Part shown: positions 11,153 to 21,903 of the stretch, in pieces | Position numbering within the stretch: the first letter of the stretch is position 1 | How the letters are laid out: each line of letters begins with the position of its first letter | NCBI GenBank assembly: GCA_000827325.1 | Contig: KN832871.1 | Location: 2,852,001 to 2,916,000, forward strand | Length of the DNA: 64,000 nucleotides | Direction: 5' to 3' | Source: Oidiodendron maius Zn | Lineage: Eukaryota > Ascomycota > Leotiomycetes > Myxotrichaceae | The notes under the pieces: model-generated | Database searches by the model: none | Told to the model about the DNA's origin: nothing | The model's input: the letters and a program-made list of their open reading frames with translations, nothing else | Made by a program: the position numbers and the translations under genes

Positions 11153-13939
11153 GGTTACTGCTTGAAAATAACAAAACGTAAGAAACGCAATGGAATCAAT
11201 ACAAACGGGGAGTCTATACAGCCCCTAGAAAGCTGCAAGGCAGTCTATCTCTTTGTGCTCTCAAAATTCGAAGGAAGAGGAGAAGAGACAGCAACACAAG
11301 AGAAGCGAAAAGAATCCACTGTGATTGAAGTTCTAGAAGCCGTCCTTAACTTAAGAGACGGTCTGCTTCCCGGATATCTGCCGTTTGTCGCAAGCAAATA
11401 AAGATTATCAGTGCGGGAGGCGGCAGCGTTTGATTCAGACTTACGCACGTGATTGTCTTCGATCGTTGTTGAAACAGGATATGAGTATAAGCTGCAGAGA
11501 CAGCTCAGCGGTGGAAACAGAGGCAGGGGTATGTCTGACACAGAATTCTTGAAATTGCTAGAAGAGAATCAGTTGGATGCTCGATTGCTAGATTGGTTCC
11601 AACGCATCAACCCCTTTGGCAAGTACTGCAACAAGAGCGTGTCCAACCAGCTTCAATGATCCGAATAAATGTGAACGATGTGATTAGTCGCAAATACATC
11701 TTCATTTGTACAGGAAGCGATAAACTAGGACGGGATATGGGACAGAAGGGCCATACCTCTGTAATAAATTGCTTGATGATTCAGAAGCAAATTTGATGCC
11801 GCAGCGCTGACAAACGGATGGCAACCAGGTGTTGAAGTTTCCAGGCTCACCTGTATTCAATCCTTTGGAGAGAGAGAAGTTATCCGCAACAGCGCGTCAA
11901 GTTAGCAAAGTACATATGGCATTCTAAGATGCGACTGATGCTTCGATCTACCAAGTTTGGTTGGACACTTGGCACGTTATACAAGAATGACCTACAACAT
12001 GGTATATCCAGCGCGCGGTTTGTCAGTCTTGTGAAATTCTATAAAGCTTATATCCACTTTGGAGGACTAGGAGGGCGGTTGATACTTCAAGACAAGGTTT
12101 GTGGGTGCTTTCCGTCTCGACGTGCTCTATCACTGACACTTTGAGCTTTGAACTTGCCGGATTGTATAGAACCTGTAATCCAATTTCTAGTGAAAGTATC
12201 ATGAGAAGAGAGGAATATACAAGAATTCTGTCTTCACGACTTCCTAGAACGTGGAAGATGGTGGGTAGATGGTAAATAGACGCGAAGGGAGCCGGACACG
12301 AAGCAAGTCATCCTTAGCAAACTTGTCATTTGCCACCCATGGGGACGATTCACACCAATCTTTTCCTAATAATGGCGTGAATGTCGCGACAGTATATTAA
12401 TGAAGACCTTGTTCATCGTTACGTGAAAGCTGGGACCAGAGAGGAGGGAGATATGGGAATATAAGGTAGAGATATCATATTTGTGTCACAGTTTCCTTTT
12501 GAGCACTTGTATAAACCCTCTTCTTTCCTACAGTATTAGGGAAATTAGAAGCGTCTTTCTATTGTTAGTATCATCTAACATAAATCACTGTGCATAACCT
12601 TCCACCTAGGGAGAATCTCGCTCCACTCGAAACTTCGAATCGTCCTGGGGACAAATTTGCGGAGCAGCAAGCCTCTGCCGGATTGATATAATGGTATCGG
12701 AATTGTGAGCACTGCTCATATGATAATTTGTTATATGGATATGGACTTATCAGACATAGCATGAGAGAGTTACGCCTCGCACTTCGAAGCCAAGTACAGC
12801 TTGGGTTTCCTGCACTTCAGGCGGGACAATTGGCAGAGTGACGACCGATTTTGGGTGGGACAGTGACCCTCTCAGCGCCATGGGGGGCCTGATATAAGAC
12901 ATCTCTGTAAGCAATTCTCTCTTTAGGCTAGAAAAGTTTGGTCGCTATTATCCATATCTTGTATGGGTAATGTTAGCCTTTGTTATGTCGTCTCGCACCT
13001 TCTACCTGGGGCGCTTAGACCTCATGTGCTGATGTGCTGACTCAGCGATGACTGTTTCCGTAACTACCAGGAAACCGCCAAATATATGATCTCATATCGA
13101 TCCTTTAGACAAGAAAAATACTTAGCTAGAACAGTATTAAGTAAAAGGATTTGATGAATTGCTATCAAAACTGGATAAGTTTACTCCCCGCGATTCCTTC
13201 GGGTGGTTTTATCCCTGCCCCGTTTGTGCTTTCCAGAATGGATGGCGAAATAACAGGAAAATGATCTAAGTGTGGATTAAAAATATATTACATTTGCAGC
13301 AGAAATATCAACATTGAGTACCATTTCTGCTAAATGACCTACATATGTTCTTCCCAACCATTCTCCGAATTTGAGACATCGCTTGCAACCCTCTGTAATC
13401 GCCCATATAAAGAAGTAGAACTGTTAGTTTGGTTTTAGTTTGGTTTTGGGGGGTTTCTATTACCCCTGAGCCATTCTCGCTTAGATGGTAGAATGGCGTC
13501 AGCAGGAGATATACCGTAGAGCATTCCTGCAGAAATAGAAAAAATAATGATTAGAACTCGTTTGCAAGCCTCTAACCTGAACTATGGCGACATCCCTAAC
13601 AAAAGTCGATAGCTAACTTAATAATGCCAACACGATTCCGACGCCCCTGTCCGTAAAATGTACCATACCACTATCCCATCCCATCCAAGTCCTAATCCAA
13701 TCCCGGTCATTAGTAGTCATCACACCCGCCCTCCAAAAGCCGAACCAATGCCGAACGCCATATATGTATATAAGTATCCTGAATGAATGCAGCGGACAGA
13801 CAGTTTCTCTGGTCCGTGTGTATATATGGAATGGGAGTTCTGCACGGTACTCCTTCTTTCCTTCGTTCATCCTCTCCCATCTCTTTCTCTCTAGTTCCGC
13901 TCGACAAATATCTAGGATCTTAAAACGGATCTGTATAAC
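11153..13939. other. Intergenic region, nothing recognised
   Basis: It contains the promoter of the CCCH gene (CACGTGAT at 11446-11453) and the 3' flank of the Tcp11 gene. Open frames such as 11453-11659 and 11929-12144 are short, lack family signatures and have no convincing splice partners. No tRNA B-box was found. Confidence 0.45.
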
Positions 13940-16918
13940 TCAGGATGATACCAGGGCAGCTGGAGGCGAGGGAGATGAAGTAGTAGCCTCAGCCTCAATC
14001 CTCGCCGCTACCTCCTCATACCACGACCCATGCGCTTGTCTATCCAAGGCCCCGACCCTCGAGATCTCATCCACCATCCCGCCAACCCGCTGGACAAACT
14101 CCGGGAGTCCCAGAGTGGCAAGGTTTTCGGATGCGGTGCTCGCGCTACGCACTTTCTCCTTCTCAGTATTCGCGGCCAAGCGACCCAATATATGGCCCCT
14201 GAGGCGTACGAGCAAAAGCCTCATGACCGGCTCACGCAGCTCTTCGTTCGCCGAGCTCACGGCCGCAGAGGCACCGACGATGCGCTTCACCAGCTCGCGG
14301 ATGTGGTTCTTAGTGGCGGCGGGCATGCTGCGCAGGGACTCGAGGGCGGCCTGGACGCCCTGCATTGCTTGCTCCGGGGCCTTGGCGCTCTCCAGTACTG
14401 CATAGATTCGCGAGGCTTCGGTTTTCCACTGTGAGCGGACATCCCGTTTCAGCAAGTTCTTGCTCTGAAGAAGGATGGCGCCGGCGGTGACGATGCGTAG
14501 GATGTCCGAGCGGAGGCGCGCAACGCGCTTGCTATCGAGCCGCAGGGTCTCTGGGATGGTGACGGAGGCGTCGACGGAGGCGAAGACGTCAACGAGCATC
14601 TGCGCGTAGAACTTGTCTGGCGTGGGGCGGGCACGGGCCAGGTTGATGTTCTCTGGGTCGCGGCGGGCAGCTTCGGCAAGGACAGTGTTCCTGGCTGCAC
14701 GCCAGGCGGCTTCCGTGGCGGCGAGGGAGTTCGAGGTCTCTTCCATGAACTCTCCGAAGCGTTGGAGCTCGTAGGGGATTGCGTGTTTGAGGAGCTCCGC
14801 AGCCGACTGCTGGAGCATGAAGTTTGCGTAGTCGAGTTGCATCAAATCGATAAAGCCTAGGAGGGCCTGGAGCCGGCTGACAATGTCTCCATTCTGGAGT
14901 TGGTTTTCAGCTAAGTCCTTGACCTCTGCGTCGCGGAAAGGCGCACAGAGGCGAGGGAGTAGAGTGCCCATAAACGAGAAGAATTTCTCGTAGGAAAATG
15001 AGCCGCTCTGAAGCTCTCGCGCAACAACGTCGGTGTCTAAGACCTCTCCGATAAGAGTATACATTGAGTTGCCTTCCTTCAGGAGTCGCTGGAGTTTCCC
15101 TTTAATATTGGCTGCCATGGCGAGAACCCAGGGATCACTGTTGCCTGTAGCTACATCCTGACGCATCGAATCAAATATGAGTTGGTTGAGCGCCCCTCGC
15201 TGCTCAAGACAATCCTCTGCCTCGATTCGATACTCACGATTTATCGCAAGCTCATGGATGAGGGTGCGATTGTCAGGGAGAACCGATGTGACACTCCTCA
15301 GGGCGTCGGCACGCGAGTTATGGCTCCTGACTGGTGTGGGAGGGGGAGTTAGAGTCTGCAAATGGGTGGTGACAGATCTTTCTGAAGCTGCCAGGTCAGT
15401 CATAACACCAGCTCCTGATCCAGCGACTCTGGGCCTCACGTCTCCCATCGGTTTCTTTGCTGCTCGTGCCTTGCGGGCCTCTCTGATGGCGTTTGTAATC
15501 AACCGTTTCCCTTGTGCAGCACCGGCAAGCTTCTTGATTCTGACCATCAACTTGAGTTGGTTCTCCCGGATGCCTTCTCGGTAAGACTCGGAGACAACTT
15601 CCTCGGTGCTATCCTTGACAGTCTGCCATATCGAATCCAGTTCTACAAACTGCAGGACCATCATATCGATAAGAGTGCTCGAATCTCGAGCCTTCCATGC
15701 AATGAATGCATTGTAGAAGGTTGCATAACCTTCCGAGAGTGTAGTCAGCTGGACGGGAGGTGGCGTGTAATTATTCGAGGCGTTAAGCCTCGACAAGACA
15801 TTCTCAAAAGATATTAATAGATCCCGGCCCTTGGCCACGAGGTCTTGCAGCTGAGGGTTGGCTAGATCATCACGCCTCATAGGCAGCACATTGGCCTCCT
15901 CTTGTTCACCGCTCTCGCCTTTGCTACTAAGGACCTGGGCAGGATGACCCAAGATAAGGAAGGCACTGAGAAAGGTGCGGACAGCAGTCATCTCATTGAC
16001 CGAGCCGCTTTCCCCTTCCCTCAGGCCGCAGATCCTCAGAAGATGTGCTGTGGTGACTAGCACCTTTTCTTGTGCTAATAGCTCCACAACATCCTGAAAA
16101 GAGGTCTCTCGGACACTGTCGACCGTGAGACCCATTTCCGCAAAGTCTTTCAGTGCCTTCCAGCGTTGGTGAATTCTCCACCGTTTTTGGATTATCGAAA
16201 CGGCAACGGGCTCGCTCATGGGCATACGAGGAGGTCGCTGTGGAGGAGTGTTCTTCCTCGGTTGGCTCAGCGAGCGACCCCTCTTCGAGCTCCCCTTATG
16301 TAACATCTCTTCGCGCCTTCTCTCAGCATCCGCAAGGCGCTCCTCCATCTCCCTCCTCAGCTTCTTCCCCTCCGCCTCTCGTTTCTCTTTCATGCTTTCC
16401 GCGATGCTCTTGGCGCGCCTTACTTCCTCGGCACAATTAGCTACGATCTCTGCCAAATTCTTCTCTCGCGCCTGTCTCGCTGCCAGAGCCCTCTCCTCGC
16501 TATTGACATTGCTTTTCGGGGCGGCCTTTGCCAGGGCCGCCCGCAGACGCACTTTTTCCGCGTGCGCGGCTCTGTCAGCGAGCCTGGCCTTGCGGTCTTC
16601 CAAAATGGACGCTCGGCGCAGGTGCTGCGCAATGTAGTTGCTCTGTGGGCCGCCATGGCGACCCGATGTATGTGACTGATGCGAATGAGCAGACGATATG
16701 GAGCCGCGGCGGGAGGACGCGGCAGAGGACTTGCGACGATTGTTGGCGGGGCGATAGAAACGCTCTGCTATGCGGGGAGGCGGAGTATGTATCCGCATGA
16801 CATTGTTCTCCTCAGTGATGAGATCCAAGTCAGTATCCTCGGGAATGTTGGGAGTCTGGCCGACGGACTCGGCCAGGTTGCGGTCGGGGTCGGTCAGGTC
16901 GTGTGAGGCGCGACGCAT
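13940..16918 (-). CDS. T-complex protein 11 (Tcp11)-domain protein, 992 aa
   Basis: A single long exon. The frame is open for another 141 codons upstream, but that part reads like leader sequence, so the Met at 16918 (MRRASHDLTD) is chosen. Residues 1-110 are disordered and Ser/Arg-rich. About 110-230 is a charged Ala/Arg/Glu coiled-coil region. An IQ-like stretch follows (SIIQKRWRIHQRWKALKDF). The C-terminal two thirds is the helical Tcp11 domain, with recognisable blocks such as QLDYANFMLQQSAAELLKH. The family includes yeast Sok1, a multicopy suppressor of protein kinase A loss, and animal TCP11, linked to cAMP signalling in sperm; biochemistry is unknown. A second, shorter family member lies at 61556-63675. 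ATCACGTG at 17337-17344 is about 420 bp upstream. Confidence 0.88.
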   Translation of the reverse strand: MRRASHDLTDPDRNLAESVGQTPNIPEDTDLDLITEENNVMRIHTPPPRIAERFYRPANNRRKSSAASSRRGSISSAHSHQSHTSGRHGGPQSNYIAQHLRRASILEDRKARLADRAAHAEKVRLRAALAKAAPKSNVNSEERALAARQAREKNLAEIVANCAEEVRRAKSIAESMKEKREAEGKKLRREMEERLADAERRREEMLHKGSSKRGRSLSQPRKNTPPQRPPRMPMSEPVAVSIIQKRWRIHQRWKALKDFAEMGLTVDSVRETSFQDVVELLAQEKVLVTTAHLLRICGLREGESGSVNEMTAVRTFLSAFLILGHPAQVLSSKGESGEQEEANVLPMRRDDLANPQLQDLVAKGRDLLISFENVLSRLNASNNYTPPPVQLTTLSEGYATFYNAFIAWKARDSSTLIDMMVLQFVELDSIWQTVKDSTEEVVSESYREGIRENQLKLMVRIKKLAGAAQGKRLITNAIREARKARAAKKPMGDVRPRVAGSGAGVMTDLAASERSVTTHLQTLTPPPTPVRSHNSRADALRSVTSVLPDNRTLIHELAINREYRIEAEDCLEQRGALNQLIFDSMRQDVATGNSDPWVLAMAANIKGKLQRLLKEGNSMYTLIGEVLDTDVVARELQSGSFSYEKFFSFMGTLLPRLCAPFRDAEVKDLAENQLQNGDIVSRLQALLGFIDLMQLDYANFMLQQSAAELLKHAIPYELQRFGEFMEETSNSLAATEAAWRAARNTVLAEAARRDPENINLARARPTPDKFYAQMLVDVFASVDASVTIPETLRLDSKRVARLRSDILRIVTAGAILLQSKNLLKRDVRSQWKTEASRIYAVLESAKAPEQAMQGVQAALESLRSMPAATKNHIRELVKRIVGASAAVSSANEELREPVMRLLLVRLRGHILGRLAANTEKEKVRSASTASENLATLGLPEFVQRVGGMVDEISRVGALDRQAHGSWYEEVAARIEAEATTSSPSPPAALVSS

Positions 16919-18058
16919 CGTGACGGTTGTTATGATTTGTATTGGTAGCGTGAGAAGGACGAAAGAAAGATTTCTAAATCTATAGCAGGTGGCGGATGTA
17001 AGGATTGGAGCCGGTCGTATTTGTAACAGAGCACTCACTGGCGCTGCCAACTTGGTAGTCAGGAACCGGAATTCGAAGCAGTCATCTATTTCAAAATGAT
17101 GCAAAGAGGTGAGGGTGAACGACACAGCAGAAGCAGAGGAATAGCGAAGGACGATGTGGCTAGAAGAACAGTATACAAGAGAAGTGAAGGAGGAAGAACG
17201 CGCAGCCGTCGACCGTCTCCGAAAGTGGAGGGGGTTGGTGCGGTGCGTCGAACTGGGAATCTGGGAATGAATGAGGCGAGGTTGCTTGGTGATCGTGTTC
17301 CAGGTCCTTCGAAGGATGACGAGCTGACAGCGGGATATCACGTGCAGCTGTCAACTGCCCGCTTTGGGGTAGCGCGCCGTCCCTCATTAACCTGATACCT
17401 CGGTGGATACCGTGAGTGAAAAGAAATGTAAGATCGGTGATATTAAATTGTATAACGGTGATTTATGAGCATCTATGTTAATACCCTCACCAGGGTTGGT
17501 TTGTGAACCTGGCGGTATAGCAATCTCAGTGACGTTATGTGGGGGTCATCAGTATCTAGGCCGTTACATTAGCCAGATAGAACCAGATAGACGCTGGCTC
17601 ACGACCAACGGCCTTGCGAGAGTATCAGCAACATCCACATCTATCTCGCTTTTTATCCCAATTCACAAATTTCAGAAGGGACATCATGTGGTGCTACCTT
17701 CACATGTTGGTAGTCTAGACGATGTCTATGCATAAATTCTATATGTACAAGAAGAAGTAAAGTAACACACTCTTCGCAAGCGGGGAGAGCAAGGCCAGAT
17801 TGTCCATATCTGCTTGATATGCTGCACAAGATCTCTAGAGCCGTTCCAACGGGATCTTGCGTTATTCGATACTCCAAGACTTTCCATTTTTTGCCATGCC
17901 ATTCAACCTCTCGATGAATGGTCCGTTTGCTCCGGAAATAGATATTAGCTTAGTCGAAGCAATATCTTAATGAAATTGAAATTCCAACAGTTTAAGGCGC
18001 ACAACAATCCTTCTCCAGCCGACCTTCCCATCTTCTCTCACCAGCGTGGTTGAGAGCA
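16919..18058. other. Tcp11 leader/promoter and 3' flank of the wall protein gene
   Basis: It holds the likely 5' untranslated region of the Tcp11 gene and an ATCACGTG site at 17337-17344. No further gene is seen between 17400 and 18058. Confidence 0.45.
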
Positions 18059-19270
18059 TTAATATGTGGGGTATGTAGGATAACCAGTTTCGGTGGGCTT
18101 GGCAGTTGGCTTGCCTGGCTTGCCGGAGTGGATATGAGAGGTATGGATGTGAGAGGGCTTGTGGGTAGGCTTGGACCGGGAGATGAAGCCACTGCTGCCC
18201 GGGTAGCCCGACTGTCCTGACTGGGTGGCAGTTCCATTGGAGTACGGATAGCTAGCCACGCTGCTGATCGGAGGAGGCACCATGGCTGTGGTGCTGGTGA
18301 CGGCTGCCGCACCCGAGTCCGAGGTACTCGTCGTGGAATAGACCGGGACGACGGCAACGGTACTGAGGACGACAACCGGCCCAGGGGAGGTCGAGACGTT
18401 TTCGCCTTGGATCGAGGGCAAGGCGACAGTCCCGGCTGCAGATTCGGTTGCCACAGGGGCAGCGGGCTGGGTAACAGTTGCTGTCACGGTCACTGTAACC
18501 GGAGAGCAGGCCCCTGCTGGGCCTGAAGGAGCAACTCCTCCTGCGGCAGCGCTCGAAGGGGCGAGCACTGTGATGTACTTGGTGGATGTCCATGTCGATG
18601 TATATGTGGTAGTAGAGCTGACTTCAACCCCCTCAGCGGTATTAGTTATGGCTCCCGGTCCGCCAGGCGCAACAGGGACACTGGAGGCTGCTTCACCACC
18701 TGGCAGCGTGGCATATACGGTCTGCGTGGAGTATTGCAGAACGGTGGTGGTTACCACGGTGGTCGAGGTCCCAGCACCGAGAGTGTAGGTCAGGACGACA
18801 GACCCGGAAGGAGACACACCGCCGGTGGGGTACCCACCGGAAGAAGCTCCCGTACCCATTGGCACCGAGGGAGTGGTGGCCGTGACTCCAGCAGCCGTGT
18901 TGGTGGCTGTAGCAGCGTGAGAGGCCAGGGCGGAGCTGATAGACTCGGCCTCCGACACGGGGCAGACTGTTGTCGTCAATGCAATAGTGTCCGTCACAAC
19001 AATTTCCCCGCTGGACCCAGAGGCGCGGGCAGGGCAGTTGGTGATGCTTGCGGCGCAGCTGGTGACAGTGTGGACGGTGGTCGTGAAGATGGTCAGGGTA
19101 GTCAATTCACCTCCAGCAGCCGACGAGGACGCCGACGAAGGTGCCGACGAGGGTGCCAACGAGGTGGCATTGTAGAAACGAGGATGGAGGTGTTGATGTT
19201 TGTGCAGCCCATCGGCGTGGGCCGCAGCAGAGGCGGCCAGGAAGGCCAGCGAGATCGTGGTGAAAAGCAT
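18059..19270 (-). CDS. Secreted Ser/Thr/Val-rich cell-wall-type protein, 403 aa
   Basis: A single exon. The Met at 19270 is chosen over the upstream one (19318) because it starts a clear signal peptide, MLFTTISLAFLAASAAAHA, with a cut expected after about residue 19. A His-rich segment follows (GLHKHQHLHPRF). The body consists of Ser/Thr/Val/Ala runs with repeated TxTxVxT-like strands (TTTVLQYSTQTVYATLPGG) typical of heavily O-mannosylated fungal wall proteins. There are very few cysteines. The C-terminus is Lys/His/Pro-rich (KPTHKPSHIHTSHIHSGKPG) and ends in a PTYPTY doublet. There is no hydrophobic C-terminal tail, so a GPI anchor is not expected. No enzyme domain is seen. A role as a structural wall or extracellular matrix protein is inferred. 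Confidence 0.8.
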   Translation of the reverse strand: MLFTTISLAFLAASAAAHADGLHKHQHLHPRFYNATSLAPSSAPSSASSSAAGGELTTLTIFTTTVHTVTSCAASITNCPARASGSSGEIVVTDTIALTTTVCPVSEAESISSALASHAATATNTAAGVTATTPSVPMGTGASSGGYPTGGVSPSGSVVLTYTLGAGTSTTVVTTTVLQYSTQTVYATLPGGEAASSVPVAPGGPGAITNTAEGVEVSSTTTYTSTWTSTKYITVLAPSSAAAGGVAPSGPAGACSPVTVTVTATVTQPAAPVATESAAGTVALPSIQGENVSTSPGPVVVLSTVAVVPVYSTTSTSDSGAAAVTSTTAMVPPPISSVASYPYSNGTATQSGQSGYPGSSGFISRSKPTHKPSHIHTSHIHSGKPGKPTAKPTETGYPTYPTY

Positions 19271-21310
19271 GGTGGGGTTTGGTGTGTGTGGGGAGAGCTG
19301 TGCAAGTGAGCCGTCCACAGAGGATGTTGTCTGCGTGGTTTAAGCAGTCAATGCTATGTCTATGATTTCTTCACACAATGAGAAGCCCAGTGAATCTACA
19401 CTGGAGCAAGGCGAGGACGATCCCGAGATCGATGATTTTCTTGAGCGAAAGGAGGAAAAGAGCGAAAGTCGATCCTGCAACTGGAGAACCTTCAAGGCAA
19501 AGAGAATGACAAGATCGTGGGACAGAGAATGTAGCGGTTACCAGGACCGGGGGGAAAGGACAGTGGTGAAGAAAAGAAGATCTTTGGTGAAGAGAGAAGG
19601 GAGGGAGTAGGAGAGGAGAGGAGAGAGAGGAGAGAAGGAAAGGGAAGAGGAGACTGGTATACTGTTGTCCAATTTGGCCTGCAGCCCCTGACACCCGGCA
19701 TCCGAGAGGCGGGCTGGACTGTACGGTACGTCTCGGCGCGATGCTCCACTCGCGGGACTGGGCCAGTATGAAGCTGGGCGCTGCTCAGTGGCCATGGTGG
19801 AGAGAATGCTGATGGATGAACGACGAGGGACGCTTCGTAAATTGGAGGATCGTCAGGGCCAGAACAGAGTGGCGTGGACGGTGATTGGCGCGGACGGGAT
19901 TTAAGAATGTGCCTGCCCCCCGGCCCTGGAAGTCTGAAACCGATGGAGAAACACACACAAACAAAAGTTCCCTGGCCGGCGATAACATCACACTGTGCAT
20001 GCTGAACGAGAGGTGATGGGATGGGATGCGGGATGGCATTTCTCGAGGACGGTGCCAGTACTAGTCCCAACAACACAATCACAATGTAATCTAAGAGGCA
20101 ACTTGTGCACAAAATTTCCCCTCCCATCACAGACAGAACTCCCCCCCACCAAGGATACGATGCCACCGCCACGATCGGGGGTCTTGTCGTACCCACTGGT
20201 CTCGCTCCTCCTTCCCATCGGTGTGGGCCCGCTGAGTCCGGCCGAGCTCATCATCCCTGGGCTGGCTTCTTCGACAGAGCAGAAGGCTTCGCGCCACGCC
20301 AGACCCCTTGGCTGACAAGCGCCGAGATGAGAGAAACCCCACGGCCAGCCTGGACCACACAGCCTTGATATGGAGTGCGCAACGACATGCCTGACAGAGC
20401 TGATTGCGACGCTCCCCAGGCTGCCAGCATACCAGCGTTTCCTCACAGGCTGTTGAAATTAACTTGCATCCTGCGGCCAAACCATAGCCGCCCAAGGATG
20501 GACGTGGTGAGACCTGCGAGTTGCCCATCTTCTCGTGAGGTACCCGATGGACGCGCCGCCCAACATCACCATCAGATTCCGGAGTTTGCAAGAGCATATC
20601 CCAGTTCGGATGAAATATGCACCTCATTGCCCACAATCGCCGGGCAAGTCGAAAGCGGCGTCCCGCCGTATAAGGCGTCCCGCCGTATAAGGCGCCACTT
20701 CCAAGCCTGCATGCATGCCTCCATCGCTGGTACCCACGTACCTCCCTATAAGTGAAACAGTAACTTTGATTGCGCGGGACAATATATTCTGCTGTACAAT
20801 ACTACTTGTCAGCGTGCCTTTCTCATGGAACATAGTGATCCACATGGAAGACTTGTCGCTTCCATCTCCCTTGTAGGCATGAAAAAGTCGAGATTGCTCC
20901 TGTTCGAAATTTTCAAGGCAGCCTTTTTGAGTTTCTCAAATGGAATTTTTGGGACCCACCACCGTTATTCAAACCATCGACAGTGTTCCGCTGGATGACA
21001 CACACATAATACAACTAATGAATTGGTAATATCAGCTCGCGATGTATTATGGTTAGAAAAAAGGCCTCAACAAGCCAACACACCAAACTTCCCTAAGGCA
21101 TCCCTTATTTTATCCAGTCCTCTCATGCTTGATATACATGACATCGAGCTGTACCTGCAATTCCTGAGATACCTGAAATCCGAGAACCATGCACAATTAT
21201 GCATCTTTTAGAATTTAAACATGATAATGACTTCAGCCTGACCGACGATCTTATCAATAATATCCCTCCCTACGCGATACTTTCGCGTTCACATCCACAG
21301 GGTGGAATAC
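19271..21310. other. Long upstream region of the wall protein gene
   Basis: It contains a purine-rich (GA) tract at about 19560-19660 and a 17 bp tandem duplication bearing TATAA at 20657-20690. Open frames on both strands (for example 19988-20446) look random. No gene is called. Confidence 0.45.
20657..20690. repeat. 17 bp tandem duplication containing TATAA
   Basis: The unit GGCGTCCCGCCGTATAA occurs twice in perfect tandem, followed by a partial third start (GGCG). Each copy carries a TATAA core. No gene start is seen nearby, so a promoter role is unproven. Confidence 0.8.
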
Positions 21311-21313
21311 TAG

Positions 21314-21903
21314 GTAGCAGATGAGCAGGCAACTCCTCTTAATCGTTTGAACATACGCTACGGAGACACCCCTTCATGTTGTATGCAACTTATGTCAACT
21401 TCTCTAAAACAAGATATTTGTGGTCTAAACACTCCTGGTGTGCTTGTAACCGATGCCGAGAGCAGTCACATTGAGCATAGTCTTCCTCCTGCGGTCCAGT
21501 ATGCACGTCTCTACTGGATCCAGCATCTACAGAAGAACGGTGCCCAACTTCATGACAACCAACAAGTCCTTCAATTCCTACAGGACCGCCTCCTTCATTG
21601 GCTCGAGGCACTTTGTTGGATGCAGATATGTGGGTCAGGCATATAACGGTCCCCGGCTCTCTGAATTTGTTTATGACATAGAGCGATTCGTCCTCCACAG
21701 TCGGCCAACGATCGAGCAGGCTCTGCTGCAGACATTACCTGGTGCGCTTATATTTGTCACGAAGCAATGGGTAAGTTGGGGGATGGGAAATATTCTCTGG
21801 CTTCCTCCTGAACATCGACCAAGCCCCATAGCTGTTTCACGAGGCTATGGTGACTTTCGGTTATCAGTCTGGTCGGGTGTCATTCCTGGAATTCCATTTC
21901 TAA
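21314..21903 (+). pseudogene. Relic of a NACHT-WD40 (NLR/STAND-type) gene, frameshifted and internally deleted
   Basis: Three frames together spell the C-terminal parts of the large fungal STAND proteins that carry NACHT and WD40 domains. Frame A (about 21314-21646) has the helical linker that follows NACHT: CMQLMSTSLKQDICGLN, YARLYWIQHLQKNGAQL and LLHWLEALCWMQ. A frameshift then moves to frame B (about 21650-21825) with LSEFVYDIERFVLHSRPTIE and the block ALIFVTKQ that normally leads into the WD40 repeats. Directly after comes GNILWLPPEHRPS, which normally follows the last WD40 repeat, so the whole propeller is missing. A second frameshift leads to frame C (21847-21903), FGYQSGRVSFLEFHF and a stop. 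No NACHT P-loop was seen upstream. It is a dead fragment; intact relatives act in heterokaryon incompatibility and immunity-like cell death. Confidence 0.82.

Noticed and set aside
11453-11659. 68-codon frame with a helical end (MSDTEFLKLLEENQLDARLL)
   Set aside because: Looks protein-like for a short stretch but has no neighbour exon or family, and stops soon; not enough to call a gene.
13764-16985. Long open frames antisense to the Tcp11 gene
   Set aside because: They are shadows of a GC-rich coding exon on the other strand, with no family signature or splice logic.
16919-17341. N-terminal extension of the Tcp11 protein to the ATG at 17341
   Set aside because: The 141 extra residues are unlike the family and read as leader sequence; the Met at 16918 starts the family-like N-terminus.
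18734-19309. 191-codon plus-strand frame across the wall protein gene
   Set aside because: Antisense shadow of a repetitive Ser/Thr-rich coding region; composition is Arg/Gly-skewed as expected for such a shadow.
19988-20446. 152-codon minus-strand frame upstream of the wall protein gene
   Set aside because: No domain, signal peptide or intron structure; several frames are open here because of the GC-rich composition.
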